Positions 22,091 to 32,228 of a stretch of 64,000 nucleotides of DNA are shown piece by piece. The translations under genes and the position numbers were made by a program. The DNA is from Arsenophonus sp046530785 (lineage in GTDB: Bacteria; Pseudomonadota; Gammaproteobacteria; Enterobacterales; Enterobacteriaceae), in contig JBHEQT010000001.1 in the NCBI GenBank assembly GCA_046530785.1, forward strand, positions 176,058-240,057, given 5' to 3'. Position 1 is the first letter of the stretch. Each line of letters opens with the position of its first letter. Below the pieces are notes generated by a model. It ran no database searches. It worked only from the letters and a program-made list of their open reading frames with translations, and was not told where the DNA came from.

Positions 22091-23518
22091 ATGAAAATTA
22101 CTCACCCTGATTTTAAAAAAACTAATATTCTTGTGATCGGCGATATTATGTTAGATCGTTATTGGTATGGATTAACTAATAGAATTTCACAAGAAGCCCC
22201 TGTTCCAGTTGTTAAAGTAGAAATGAAAGAAGATCGTCCTGGTGGTGCTGCTAATGTTGCCATGAATATTGCTTCTTTGGGGGCTAATGTTCGTCTAGTA
22301 GGTTTGACTGGTATTGATGATGCTTCTGAAATATTAATTAAGAAACTCAATCAAGCTAATGTATGTTGTGATTTTATCAGGTTATCAACACATTCTACTA
22401 TCATTAAATTAAGAATTCTGTCTCATAATCAACAACTTATTCGTATTGATTTTGAAGAAGGATTCGATAATGTCGATATAAAGTTGTTATTAGATCCTAT
22501 TCAGAAAGCATTGCCAAAAGTTGGGGCAGTAGTGCTTTCTGATTATAATAAGGGTGCGTTATCGAAAATTTCTCAGATTATTTCATTAGCAAAAATAGCT
22601 AAAGTACCAGTACTTATTGATCCTAAAGGAAATGATTTTAAACGTTACTCTGGAGCAACTTTATTAACTCCAAATATATTTGAATTTGAAATAATTGTTG
22701 GTAAATGTGCTAATAATACTGAAATTGAACAGAAAGGGATGAATTTAATTCATTCTTTGAATCTTAATGGATTAGTGATCACTCGTTCAGAACGAGGAAT
22801 GATATTATTGCAACATGAAAAACCTCCATTGTATTTAAAGACACAAGCAAAGGAAGTTTATGATGTTACAGGAGCTGGTGATACAGTTATTAGTGTTTTG
22901 GGAGCCTCGTTAGCAGCTAAACTCGATTTTCATCAAGCTTGTATATTAGCTAATGCCGCCGCTGGAGTAACGGTTGGAAAACTTGGTGTTTCAACAGTAT
23001 CATCAATTGAGCTAGAGAATGCTATTTATAGTCGATCTAATAATGGTTTTGGTGTGATGAATGAGGAGGAATTAAAATATGCAGTTGCTGTTGCTCGTAG
23101 TCGTGGCGAAAAGATTGTGATGAGTAATGGTTGCTTTGATATCCTCCATGCTGGACATGTTATTTATTTAGCTAATGCGCGTAAGTTAGGAGATCGGCTG
23201 ATTGTTGTTGTAAATAGTGACGCTTCAACTAAACGGTTAAAAGGAGATAATCGTCCTATTAATTCATTATCTCAACGTATGACAGTATTAAGTGCTTTAG
23301 ATTCAGTAGATTGGGTGATCTCTTTTGAAGAGGATACCCCTCAACGCCTGATCAGTGAAATTTTACCTGATATATTAGTTAAAGGAGGAGATTACAATCC
23401 GGAAGATATTATTGGTAATGAAGAAGTATTGGCAGCAGGTGGTGAAGTTAAAGTACTTAATTTTGAAGAAGGGTTTTCTACAACCACTATTATTAATACT
23501 TTTATGAAAAATAATTAA
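22091..23518 (+). CDS. hldE: bifunctional heptose kinase / heptose-1-phosphate adenylyltransferase HldE
   Basis: Makes ADP-heptose for the LPS inner core: the N-terminal domain phosphorylates heptose-7-phosphate at C1 and the C-terminal domain adenylates the product. At 475 aa it compares with 477 in E. coli. The PfkB/ribokinase-type domain (about 1-318) shows GDIMLDRYWYG, the RPGGAANVAMN motif and the catalytic DVTGAGDT near 258-265. The cytidylyltransferase-like domain (about 340-475) shows NGCFDILHAGH with the HxGH active-site motif and KGGDY near its end. The ATG follows GGAG with a 5-base gap. A clear terminator follows. Together with lptG and lptD it implies heptose-containing LPS. The gene runs alone here; glnE, its usual upstream partner, is gone. 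Confidence 0.98.
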   Translation: MKITHPDFKKTNILVIGDIMLDRYWYGLTNRISQEAPVPVVKVEMKEDRPGGAANVAMNIASLGANVRLVGLTGIDDASEILIKKLNQANVCCDFIRLSTHSTIIKLRILSHNQQLIRIDFEEGFDNVDIKLLLDPIQKALPKVGAVVLSDYNKGALSKISQIISLAKIAKVPVLIDPKGNDFKRYSGATLLTPNIFEFEIIVGKCANNTEIEQKGMNLIHSLNLNGLVITRSERGMILLQHEKPPLYLKTQAKEVYDVTGAGDTVISVLGASLAAKLDFHQACILANAAAGVTVGKLGVSTVSSIELENAIYSRSNNGFGVMNEEELKYAVAVARSRGEKIVMSNGCFDILHAGHVIYLANARKLGDRLIVVVNSDASTKRLKGDNRPINSLSQRMTVLSALDSVDWVISFEEDTPQRLISEILPDILVKGGDYNPEDIIGNEEVLAAGGEVKVLNFEEGFSTTTIINTFMKNN

Positions 23519-23540
23519 TGTTTTAAGAAATCTAATAAAA

Positions 23541-23576
23541 AATACACGGATAAACTACTATCGTGTATTTTTATTC
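23541..23576 (+). terminator. rho-independent terminator of hldE
   Basis: AATACACG (23541-23548) and CGTGTATT (23562-23569) form an 8-bp stem with a 13-base loop, followed by TTTATTC. It begins 23 bases after the hldE stop codon. Confidence 0.75.
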
Positions 23577-24015
23577 ATTTTTTTGTTTTTCCTACTCAAG
23601 TATTTTTAATTCTTAATGCGTTTTTTCGTGTGAATTATATTTTTATGATTTTCTGTAAAATTTGTATTTTGATAGTAACCTTCTTACTTAAGAAATAAAT
23701 TTTCATTTTTCTAATAAATCTGTAAACCTATATATAATTTTTATAAATATTTAGCGAATAATTAAATATTTCTTACGATATGGGAAATATTTTATCTGAC
23801 TAGCAAATTATTCAATTTTTCTTATTAATCATTACACTACCCTTTCAATCATATGTCATAATTTATTTAATAGAAAATTTTTAAATAATTATTTAATTAA
23901 CAGAATTTTTAATAAAAATGATAAAATAACAAAAAATTAATAATTTATTGATAATTAGATTACTATATAAAGGATGATACTATCCTATCCTCACTAATAT
24001 ATTTTACGGTTGTTG

Positions 24016-24053
24016 ATTGCTAGTGAATTATATTCACGATATAGTTTAGCAAT
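24016..24053 (+). repeat. two-part hairpin immediately upstream of the FMN leader
   Basis: The outer stem ATTGCTA / TAGCAAT (7 bp) encloses an inner stem GTGAAT / ATTCAC with a TAT loop; nine unpaired bases lie on the right side. It ends a few bases before the FMN element. It may be part of the leader transcript or a separate terminator-like fold; no known family is recognised. Confidence 0.45.
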
Positions 24054-24056
24054 TTA

Positions 24057-24220
24057 TCTCAGGGCGGGGTAATAATTCCCAATCATCGGTAATATTTTAT
24101 TCTAATAATTGAATAACTAAGTCCGAAAACAAGTTCCATTATTAAAAATTTGCAATGAAAGTAAGAGGATCCAATGAGTTTTTGGAACAAACGATTATAT
24201 TTCGGATGGGAGAGAATAAT
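24057..24220 (+). ncRNA. FMN riboswitch (RFN element), partly degenerate
   Basis: Leader element that binds FMN and controls ribB. It opens with ATCTCAGGGCGGGG (GGGCGGGG at 24062-24069), then ATTCCC and CGGTAA at the expected spacing, and closes with the hallmark CGGATGGGAGAGAAT at about 24203-24217, nearly identical to the E. coli ribB leader. Several bases that are normally strongly conserved differ: the usual CCCCACCGGCGGTA reads CCCAATCATCGGTA, and the GCCGACGGTTA-type segment reads AACAAACGATTA. Position and length relative to ribB fit E. coli. Layout is retained, but ligand binding may be weakened or lost. Confidence 0.85.
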
Positions 24221-24307
24221 GATATCTGTAGTTTTAAGACTTATTAATTATAAGAAGGTTTTTAAAAAATACTGGTTTGATTTAAGCTCCTAAGCTTGCC
24301 CTGGTTC

Positions 24308-24341
24308 TGGTAATTTAATATTTATTGATGAGGTTTTACCA
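24308..24341 (+). promoter_or_regulatory. ribB translation-control hairpin
   Basis: TGGTAA at 24308-24313 can pair with TTACCA at 24336-24341, which ends on the first base of the start codon, placing the ribosome-binding GAGG (about 24330-24333) in the loop. E. coli ribB has a corresponding GGTAA/TTACC arrangement downstream of its FMN riboswitch. This suggests the expression platform that hides the ribosome-binding site is still present. Confidence 0.55.
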
Positions 24342-25006
24342 TGAATCAGACTTCACTTTATGCGTATGGCAATCCTACTCAACGTATAGAGCTTGCTCTT
24401 AAAGCATTGCGTCAATCTAAAGGTGTTATGGTACTTGATGACGAAGATCGTGAAAACGAAGGAGATATTATTTTTGCCGCTGAAACTATGACAGTTGAGC
24501 AGATGGCATTAACTATTCGTTATGGAAGTGGAATTGTTTGTCTTTGTATAACAGAAGAACGATGTAAGCAACTAGAATTACCGATGATGGTTGAAAAAAA
24601 TTCAAGTCAATTTCAAACTCCATTTACTATTACTATAGAAGCTTCTGAGGGTGTTACAACCGGTGTTTCGGCCAGTGATCGTTTAATGACTATTCGTAAA
24701 GCAATTGCTGATGATGCAAAACCGATCGATCTTAATCGGCCAGGGCATGTTTTTCCGTTGAAAGCTTCAGAAGGAGGTGTACTACATCGTCGCGGTCATA
24801 CTGAAGCTACCATTGATTTAGTGAAGTTAGCCGGTTTTAAGCCGGTAGGAGTTTTATGCGAATTGACAAATGACGATGGTACAATGGCACGTATGCCAGA
24901 AGTTCTTATTTTTGCCAAACAATATGATATGCCGGTAATAACTATTGAAGATCTGGTAACTTATCGTCAGAAATTTACTAAAGAAGCAGGTAAAAAGAAT
25001 AAATAA
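24341..25006 (+). CDS. ribB: 3,4-dihydroxy-2-butanone 4-phosphate synthase
   Basis: Converts ribulose 5-phosphate to 3,4-dihydroxy-2-butanone 4-phosphate and formate, supplying the four-carbon unit of riboflavin. At 221 aa it compares with 217 in E. coli. The N-terminus MNQTSLYAYGNPTQRIE and the catalytic acidic motif DDEDRENEGDIIFAAE (about 33-48) are intact. The SGIVCLCIT, TTGVSASDR and RRGHTEATIDL motifs follow, and a late ELTNDDGTMARMPE stretch matches the family. It is a stand-alone RibB with no fused GTP cyclohydrolase II domain. The FMN leader upstream implies feedback control. In a symbiont, riboflavin production is a plausible service to the host. A stem-loop lies 12 bases after the stop codon. 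Confidence 0.98.
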   Translation: MNQTSLYAYGNPTQRIELALKALRQSKGVMVLDDEDRENEGDIIFAAETMTVEQMALTIRYGSGIVCLCITEERCKQLELPMMVEKNSSQFQTPFTITIEASEGVTTGVSASDRLMTIRKAIADDAKPIDLNRPGHVFPLKASEGGVLHRRGHTEATIDLVKLAGFKPVGVLCELTNDDGTMARMPEVLIFAKQYDMPVITIEDLVTYRQKFTKEAGKKNK

Positions 25007-25018
25007 AGTATTTTCCAG

Positions 25019-25045
25019 ATTAGATTTTTATCTAATTTATATTTT
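25019..25045 (+). terminator. probable ribB terminator
   Basis: ATTAGAT (25019-25025) pairs with ATCTAAT (25030-25036) across a TTTT loop, followed by the T-rich TTATATTTTG. It lies 12 bases after the ribB stop. The stem has only two G/C pairs, so it would be weak by standard criteria. Confidence 0.45.
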
Positions 25046-25099
25046 GTAATTGAATCAAACTACTATTTATAGTAAAAATATTTCTGTTTAGAGTATGCA

Positions 25100-25121
25100 A
25101 TACTTGATATATATCAAGTAT
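25100..25121. repeat. perfect 22-bp palindrome after ribB
   Basis: ATACTTGATAT and ATATCAAGTAT are exact reverse complements with no spacer, followed by a run of alternating TA. It may be a second hairpin at the 3' end of the ribB transcript or an AT-bias product. Confidence 0.45.
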
Positions 25122-26620
25122 ATATATATATAAAATAATGAAAATTAAACACTAAAATCTGGTTTAAGTAACTTTTATGAAAAAGAACTTTTAATTTTCT
25201 ACTTCATATTATTTTCCATTAATCCATGATTATCATCATATTTAACAATGAATTTAAGGTATGAAACCGGATAAATAATTAGTTAAAAAATTGAAAATTA
25301 TCTTCATCTAATCCGATATTTTATTTTTTTTGAAACTAGTTCAATGAGTAAATTATTATCACATTTTTTTGAAAATAGAAAATTAATTTAAAATTACTAT
25401 TATTGAAATGATAAAAATATCAGTTCTATATTTTTAATATTAACAATTCTTACTAGTATTTTGTAAAATCATATTAAAAATGATGAATAATTTATTCTCA
25501 AAATTAGATAACTAAAATAAAAAATTTTTTTAATTATTTAATAACTGTATTTTAGTTATTTTATGCAATGAGTTTTTAATAGATTTGTATTAATTTATTA
25601 CTCTTTTAAGGATTTAATTACTAAATCTTTACTCAAAACAATCTTAATATTAAGAATTAATATATAAAATATATATTCGGATATTCATTGCATTTTAAAA
25701 AACAATGGTCAATTTTATAAAAATCTTGATCTAAATTTTTTAAAATTATTGATTTTTATGGAGTTGAATCTCTATTCTAATAATTATATTAGATATAACT
25801 TTAAATATTAATTAGTTTAGAAAATATTCTTCAGTAAATAATAATTAATCTATTATTTTACTCATGAAAAAGAGTAGGATTACATCCTATTATTAGAATT
25901 TACTTAAAAATTTTATTATTAAAATAATATTCTTAAAAAATATTTTACTAAAAATTCTATATAATAGAAAATTTTCAATGAATTGTAGATAGATCGGAAA
26001 TATTTAATAGAAGATTTTGGTATAATGATCTATCTGTAATTAAGTAGTAAAATATTTTCTTCATCTATACGAATATTTTAATAAACAGTCTCTACTTAGA
26101 ATTTAGATGATATAGTAAAATTAATTTATATAAGAAAAGGATGATCATAGAAGAATATTTTTTGATAAAATATCGGAACTGGGACGAATATATGAACATA
26201 GATTATTTTCAAATTAAAATTATGAAAAGAATCCGATTTAAAATAACCTCCTTATGTTATTATTAGATAATTATTGACCTGCCTAAAAATAATCAAAAGT
26301 TGATTTTTACTAATGATAAACTTATATCCTTTCTTAGTTCTTATGTTATTTTATTTTTTTACTACTCTAAGGTTCAAGAATATAGTGGAAGGTTAAAATT
26401 TCTGGAAAAATTTATAAAATACTTAAATATCTATTTTTCTGAAGGAACCTAAAGTATATACTTTGTATTATTTTATTAATCTTCTTGAGTTAATATTGCA
26501 AATATTAATTAATTTATTGCCAATTAATTTTTTATTACTTATTCTTTAACCCATTAAATTTTAATGCTGAAAAGAAATATACTTTTTACTATATTATGAT
26601 ATTTTCTTATAATATAATGG

Positions 26621-27781
26621 TTAGTTTAAAATAATATGTGGGTAAAAACGAGATAGATTTTGAGTGATTAATTTCTTGTCTTCTCGAATACCAATTCCTG
26701 CAGGTTGATTATTTACTAGCCAACTACCTATTAACGTATAGTTATCTTCAAATTGTGGAAGAGAGTAAAATTCTTGAATAATCATACCTTCTTCACCATA
26801 TGGACCATCTACTGAAGCAATTTCATATTCATTATCGATAACACGAATATTTGCACCTTCTCGTGAAAAAATAGGTTTAATTACATAGCGTTCAAGTTTT
26901 TGAGGATTATCTTCTGTAAAGTAGGAAGGTAAAAGATTAGGATGATTAGGAAACATTTCCCATAGAGTAGGTAATAATGCCTTGTTAGAGACAATGCTTT
27001 TCCAAGCAGGTTCTAACCACTTTACTCCGGAATCCTCTAACTTAGTAGAAAAAAGTTCTCTAAACATAAACTCCCAAGGATATAATTTAAATAAATTATT
27101 AATAATTTGATTTTTAGAATCAGTAAATTGACCTTTTTCACCTAAACCAATTTGATTAATATAAAGAAATTCCGTTTGAATATTGGCTTCATGAGCACAG
27201 TCTTCTAGATATTGGATAGTTCCGCGATCTTCATTACTATCTTGGAAACAACTAAAGTGTAAGAACTTAAAACCAAATGATTCACGTAATTCTAAAAAAC
27301 GTTCAATAAGTTGTTCTTGTATACTATTAAATTGATCAGAATTTTTTGGTAAATTACCAGAATTAATCTGATCTTCTAACCATATCCACTGAAAAAATGA
27401 TGTTTCATATAAAGAAGTTGGTGTATCTGCATTGTTTTCTAATAATTTTGCAGGTCTTTTACCATCATAAGCCAAATCCAATCTGGAATAAAGTGAAGGT
27501 TGATTACTTTTCCATGAGTGATTAACAAATTCCCAACAATGTTTAGGTATTTTAAATTTTATCAATAATTTCTCGTTATTAATCACTTTTTCCACAACTT
27601 GTAAGCACATTTGATGTAATTCAAATGTGATTTTTTCAAGATTTTGAATTTGTTGCATAGTAAATTGATAATAAGCATTTTCACACCAATAAGGTTCACC
27701 ATATAAAGTGTGAAAATAAAAACCAAATTCAGTTGCTTTTTCTTTCCAATTATGTCGTTCAGTGATATTGATCTTTATCAT
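26621..27781 (-). CDS. ygiC: YgiC, glutathionylspermidine synthase-like ATP-grasp protein
   Basis: Member of the glutathionylspermidine synthase (Gsp synthetase, ATP-grasp) family; the physiological substrate of YgiC is not established. At 386 aa it equals E. coli YgiC. Family-typical segments include the N-terminal WCENAYYQFT, RLDLAYDG(K)RPAKLLENNADTPT and FFQWIW. The late RYVIKPIFSREGANI and GPYGEEGMIIQE segments correspond to the ATP-grasp nucleotide-binding lobe. The amidase domain of bifunctional Gsp is absent, as in other YgiC proteins. It is the second gene of a ygiB-ygiC pair with a 7-base gap. In E. coli the pair lies downstream of tolC, which is missing here, so its retention is independent of TolC. 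Confidence 0.93.
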   Translation of the reverse strand: MIKINITERHNWKEKATEFGFYFHTLYGEPYWCENAYYQFTMQQIQNLEKITFELHQMCLQVVEKVINNEKLLIKFKIPKHCWEFVNHSWKSNQPSLYSRLDLAYDGKRPAKLLENNADTPTSLYETSFFQWIWLEDQINSGNLPKNSDQFNSIQEQLIERFLELRESFGFKFLHFSCFQDSNEDRGTIQYLEDCAHEANIQTEFLYINQIGLGEKGQFTDSKNQIINNLFKLYPWEFMFRELFSTKLEDSGVKWLEPAWKSIVSNKALLPTLWEMFPNHPNLLPSYFTEDNPQKLERYVIKPIFSREGANIRVIDNEYEIASVDGPYGEEGMIIQEFYSLPQFEDNYTLIGSWLVNNQPAGIGIREDKKLITQNLSRFYPHIILN

Positions 27782-27788
27782 CGTGCTA

Positions 27789-28505
27789 TTAACCTCCCAT
27801 AGAACTATAAGAAGATGAAATAATATTTTTGCTCTTCATATGAGCTTCTTGTTTAGATATTGATCCACCAAAACCACCACGAGTAATAGTAGTCGTTGTT
27901 GTTGGTTTGTAGAAAAGAGATGATGAAGGTACTGTTATTGTTCTACCACCCGCTACAGCCGGTCCATAGTTTTTTCCAGTAATATCAACAAATTTTCCAT
28001 TTGAAGGGCTAGCAGGATTACTTGAGGTAAAAAGAGGTTGTGTTGCAGGCGAGGAAATAGGTATACCATTACCACCTCCTATTATACGCCCCATCATATA
28101 ACCTGTCATTAATGGCATCCAGAAACTACCACTTTGTCCACTAATTTGATTTTCTGTTACTAAACCAGATTGAGTTTGATCTTCGACTTTATTAGAAGTC
28201 TGAATACATTTTTCTTTCCCAAATTCAGAAATACAATCTTCACGTGTCTCATATTTAGGTGAAGTTTTAACCGCATTTTGTAATGCATTTTTATAGGCGA
28301 GAGAACATTGTTCACTTTGAGATGGATTTTTCTTTATACAATCTTCTGCATTAGTATATAAAGAAACCGTTTCGTCGTTTTGTTCACAACCGGAAAACAT
28401 AAATGCAGTACCAATAGCTAAGGTAATAGGTTTCAATCGGTAGATTCGCCAATTTTTACGAAAAGAATCTTTCTTAATATTTTTTGTTCTCTTTATTTTC
28501 ATCAT
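27789..28505 (-). CDS. ygiB: YgiB, conserved lipoprotein-like protein (DUF1190)
   Basis: Protein of unknown function, 238 aa against about 223 in E. coli. A basic N-terminus (about residues 1-28, with several Lys/Arg) leads into a hydrophobic segment ending FMFSGCEQ, which reads as a lipobox with the cysteine near 40. The mature part shares the E. coli landmarks: DETVSLY, ADC, REDCISEFG, then SGSFWMPLMTGYMMGRI, followed by a low-complexity Gly/Ser/Pro/Thr-rich tail with TTTTITRGGFGGS and a final SSMGG. It is probably lipidated by Lgt (encoded at 56757-57659) and exposed in the periplasm; this is inferred from the lipobox. Cotranscribed with ygiC. The gene is a few residues longer than usual in the middle and tail. 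Confidence 0.9.
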   Translation of the reverse strand: MMKIKRTKNIKKDSFRKNWRIYRLKPITLAIGTAFMFSGCEQNDETVSLYTNAEDCIKKNPSQSEQCSLAYKNALQNAVKTSPKYETREDCISEFGKEKCIQTSNKVEDQTQSGLVTENQISGQSGSFWMPLMTGYMMGRIIGGGNGIPISSPATQPLFTSSNPASPSNGKFVDITGKNYGPAVAGGRTITVPSSSLFYKPTTTTTITRGGFGGSISKQEAHMKSKNIISSSYSSMGG

Positions 28506-31500
28506 TATTTACCTAGCTCTTGCATAGTTGAAATAAAAATCATAAAACACGGATAGAATAGAATAATTCTTCTAAAAATTAAAACATAAAAATGAAAGAA
28601 ACATATACATATTAACTAAATAATTTTTAGGTGCCAAAATAGCAAATTTCTAATTAATTTTTCTTGATTATAATTAAATATTTTTTATATATGTAGATAT
28701 TAATTAACCACTTATTTATTTAAGATATTTAAGATATTTAAGATATTTCATTAGAATTAATAATAACTTTAGATACAATTTATAGTATTTTCTTAAGTTA
28801 TTTATTTAAATAAAATAAAATATTTTTATTTGATGTTCTACAAATATGTTAAATTTTTATATTATTAATTATATATTAATAAAATACCATTATTAGGTAA
28901 ATTTTATTTTTTAAAAAAAAGATTTTATTGTATTCAAAATGAAAAGATAAGTTTACTTTCAAAGTAATAATTAATTATTGACTCCATTTTCGAAGTTAGA
29001 AAACTTATTAAAATAATTAATTATTTGTAAGATTTTAATCTTAATAAATAAAAATGATATGTTTATCAATAAAACAATATTTTTATAATTATTATAATAA
29101 AATAATTATAAAAATATTTCACTGAAACTGATATAATATCAAGCATATTAGTTTTGTTTTAAACATATGAGTTAGTTCGGATCTAATAATATGAGAAGAT
29201 ATACTTAATGTTAAAGTAGACGCTATTTTGAATATAGATATATTATTTTGTTTTATAGAGGATAAGAAGTGCTTCTTACTATTTTTATAGGATTAATTTA
29301 GTGTTATTAAGATTAGTTGATATATTTCAATATAAGGATAGTAGTAGTAAAGTACATATAAGTACTTAAAACAAATATTGTTTTTCTATATCTTTTTGGA
29401 TAAATATATTTTTGAGTAAACTAAATTTAATATTTTAAGATTTTTAATAAATTTTGTATTTGTTCAAATCTCTAAATGTTAAAATATTTAAAGTATCTAA
29501 TTAGTTAATAGTAATAAAAGTTTAATTAATCTAAGTTAATTTCATTGGATTCTTTCTAATTAATTATACTTGATTATCTATTTTCTGTGCCAATAAAAAA
29601 TCATAATTATTACAATTACTTACTGTATATAATCGATAATATATTTATTTAATTTTATTTTAAAATGTTCTGTTTTTAATCTAACTTTGATAGTAAAAAG
29701 TTTTTTCTTTTCTCAAATATAATTTCTATTGAATCAGTATCTGTAAACAATATCTTAAAATAAATAAGAGATGAAAGTGGTTAATAATTAATTTTGTTGA
29801 TTAGTTTAATAAACAACATAATTCATACTAAGTATTCTAGCGTGTATAACTGTTTTCATTTAGCCATAATAAAAGATGATTTAAGAGAATTTAATATATT
29901 ATTCATTAATTTAATTATTTTTCATATTACAGTTACCTAAATAATAACTACTATTATAAGGAACATTTTTCCTAATCATAAATCAAAAAAATAAAAGAAA
30001 ATAAGATTTATATTAAATATTAAATAATTAGTTTCGTTCTGTTAATAATTTAGATAAATATAAATTATTTTTTTACTTTTTTATAAACCTTTTGCAATAT
30101 ATTTTATCTTTTCAAATAACACTGAATATAATTAAATTAAATGTGATGAAGAAAGAGAATTTTTGATTCTTTGATGAAATTTTAGAAAATTAAATTTATT
30201 GTAAATATATACTATTACAGATTATCTAATAATAATTTTTTTTGAAATTTACCTTTATTAAAATAATTTATATGTAAAATTTATATAAAATATATTGTAA
30301 AAACAAAATTTATAATTGGTATTTTATACCACTAACTTTTCTTAACTTTAATGAATATTGTATAAATAAAAAATAAGATGATCTATCTAAAAATACTTTT
30401 CTAAAAATCGATATTAATAAACTCTTTCATTTATATGCAGAAAAGTTTAGTTTTATGATAAATTTTATTTTTCTTTTCAATTCCACCCTAAAAGAATCAT
30501 TAATTTTAATTAAAACTAAAAATTTGACGATCAGAAAGAAAATATAGAATTTTATCAAAATTATTTTTCTGATTTAATTAATAGGGCTAAATATATTGTC
30601 TTATTTTTTTTAACTTAATAAGTTTCTATTCTTTTTCTATTCAATAAATATTTAAATATTAATAGTTAATTTGTAATCGCTACCAGTAGAAATTTCAATT
30701 TTAAGATGAAGTAATTTTTTACTTGAATATTTTAAAATAATTTTTAATTATAACATAAAAAAGAAGTAAGTATCATTTTATAATTACTTAAAGGTAAAAA
30801 ATTACTTGGGTATCCTTTTAAAATTAATAAAAATCTTAATAAGAATCTTAAAATTATTCAAATTTTAGTTTTCATAATTTTGATAATATTTAAAATTAGA
30901 GTAACTATTTTTATATTTTTCATGTATATACTGATTTAATTAAAATTTAATATCTAATAAAATATTGGATTTAATTATTTCTATTGATAAATTAATCTAA
31001 AATTAATTTAGGGTTTGTTTATAATTTTTTATAGAAGATAAAAAATGGATATTTCTTTCATTATACTTAGTTACTAAGAAATCATAATTTTAATCAAAAG
31101 AATATACTAATTAATAATAATTAAAAATTTCTTATATCAAATAATTAAATTTTAGATTAATTTTCATGAAAAATTACATATGGAATATGTAGATTTATTG
31201 GTCTTATATCATTATTTTTCATTAGATAAAAGTTTTCTTAATCTATAAAACATAGGGTTCATCATTTTGATTGATATCTAACTATTTACTGAATATCAAT
31301 TAAATTAAATAGATTTTATTTAAATATCTTCATCAAGAAATATATGAATGTTGAAAAGGGTTCAAATAATAGAAATATCATCAATACCATGATAATATTT
31401 ACATATTATTCTACTAATTTTGGATTAAATATAATTTAACAAAGATAGATTTGAGAACCCTTTTCCTTATTAATGATGATATTGAAAATACTTGGATACC

Positions 31501-32228
31501 AAATTCTCAGATTAGTAATGATAATTTTACTTAAATTTGGATTTAGAAGATTATTAATGTTACCATTAATTTATGTTATATTTTTAGAAAATTTTTATTG
31601 TAAAAAAGATATATATTTTAAAAAATACTTTAAATGAATTTTATAAATTTTTTAATAATAAAATCTCCTTGTTATCCGATAAAATCGTTTAGATTAGTAT
31701 AATATTTTTATATACCAAATATATAGTTGGTATAGATAAAGTTATTAAGTTTTTGGTTGAACAATTATTTTAGTAATTTTCTTATTATAGAAATTTAATT
31801 TTTTATTTATTGCAATTTAGCACCTAGAGGAGAGCCTTCGATTTATTTCATTAATATTTAGATAAGAAATTTAAACCTTCATATAGAATAATATTCTATT
31901 TTGCAATTTAACTATTTAAGTAAATTAAAAAAAATTTAAATTAATATTTAAACGTCGCTGATTTAATTTGGTTATTAAAACTAGCGAATAATATAGGTAC
32001 TACCTTATAAATATAGTAACCTATATTATTCAATATAAAAAAATAATATTGAAAGATATATAACTATTCTTTCATTTGGTTTATTACTTTTTTCTATAAA
32101 TTATATATTTTACTTATAAAATATAAAACAAGTAAAAATTATTAAAATAACTGAATAATTAGGATATTATTAATCAGTATCTTATCATTTATTTGTTTAA
32201 TTAATCCCAAATTAACAAAGAAAATAAT
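28506..32228. other. gene-free region between ygiB and parE
   Basis: About 3.7 kb without a readable gene. In E. coli the equivalent interval holds tolC, nudF, yqiB, cpdA and yqiA, together about 3.9 kb, so the length is close to what slow erosion would leave. No TolC or CpdA peptide could be recognised. G/C is moderate in places (13 of 60 at 30661-30720). Confidence 0.5.

Larger units (their letters stand above)
23519..24056. other. spacer between hldE and the ribB leader
   Basis: About 540 bases. It begins with the hldE terminator and ends with a hairpin at 24016-24053 just before the FMN leader. No gene is seen. The ribB promoter should lie in the right half but cannot be assigned among many AT-rich boxes. 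Confidence 0.5.
25007..26620. other. gene-free region between ribB and ygiC
   Basis: About 1.6 kb. It holds the ribB stem-loop (25019-25036) and a 22-bp palindrome (25100-25121). In E. coli zupT lies between ygiC and ribB; no ZupT-like frame or fragment is recognisable. Confidence 0.55.

Noticed and set aside
28506..30000. Possible tolC remnant beside ygiB
   Set aside because: Expected from gene order, but no TolC peptide could be recognised in any minus-strand frame by eye.
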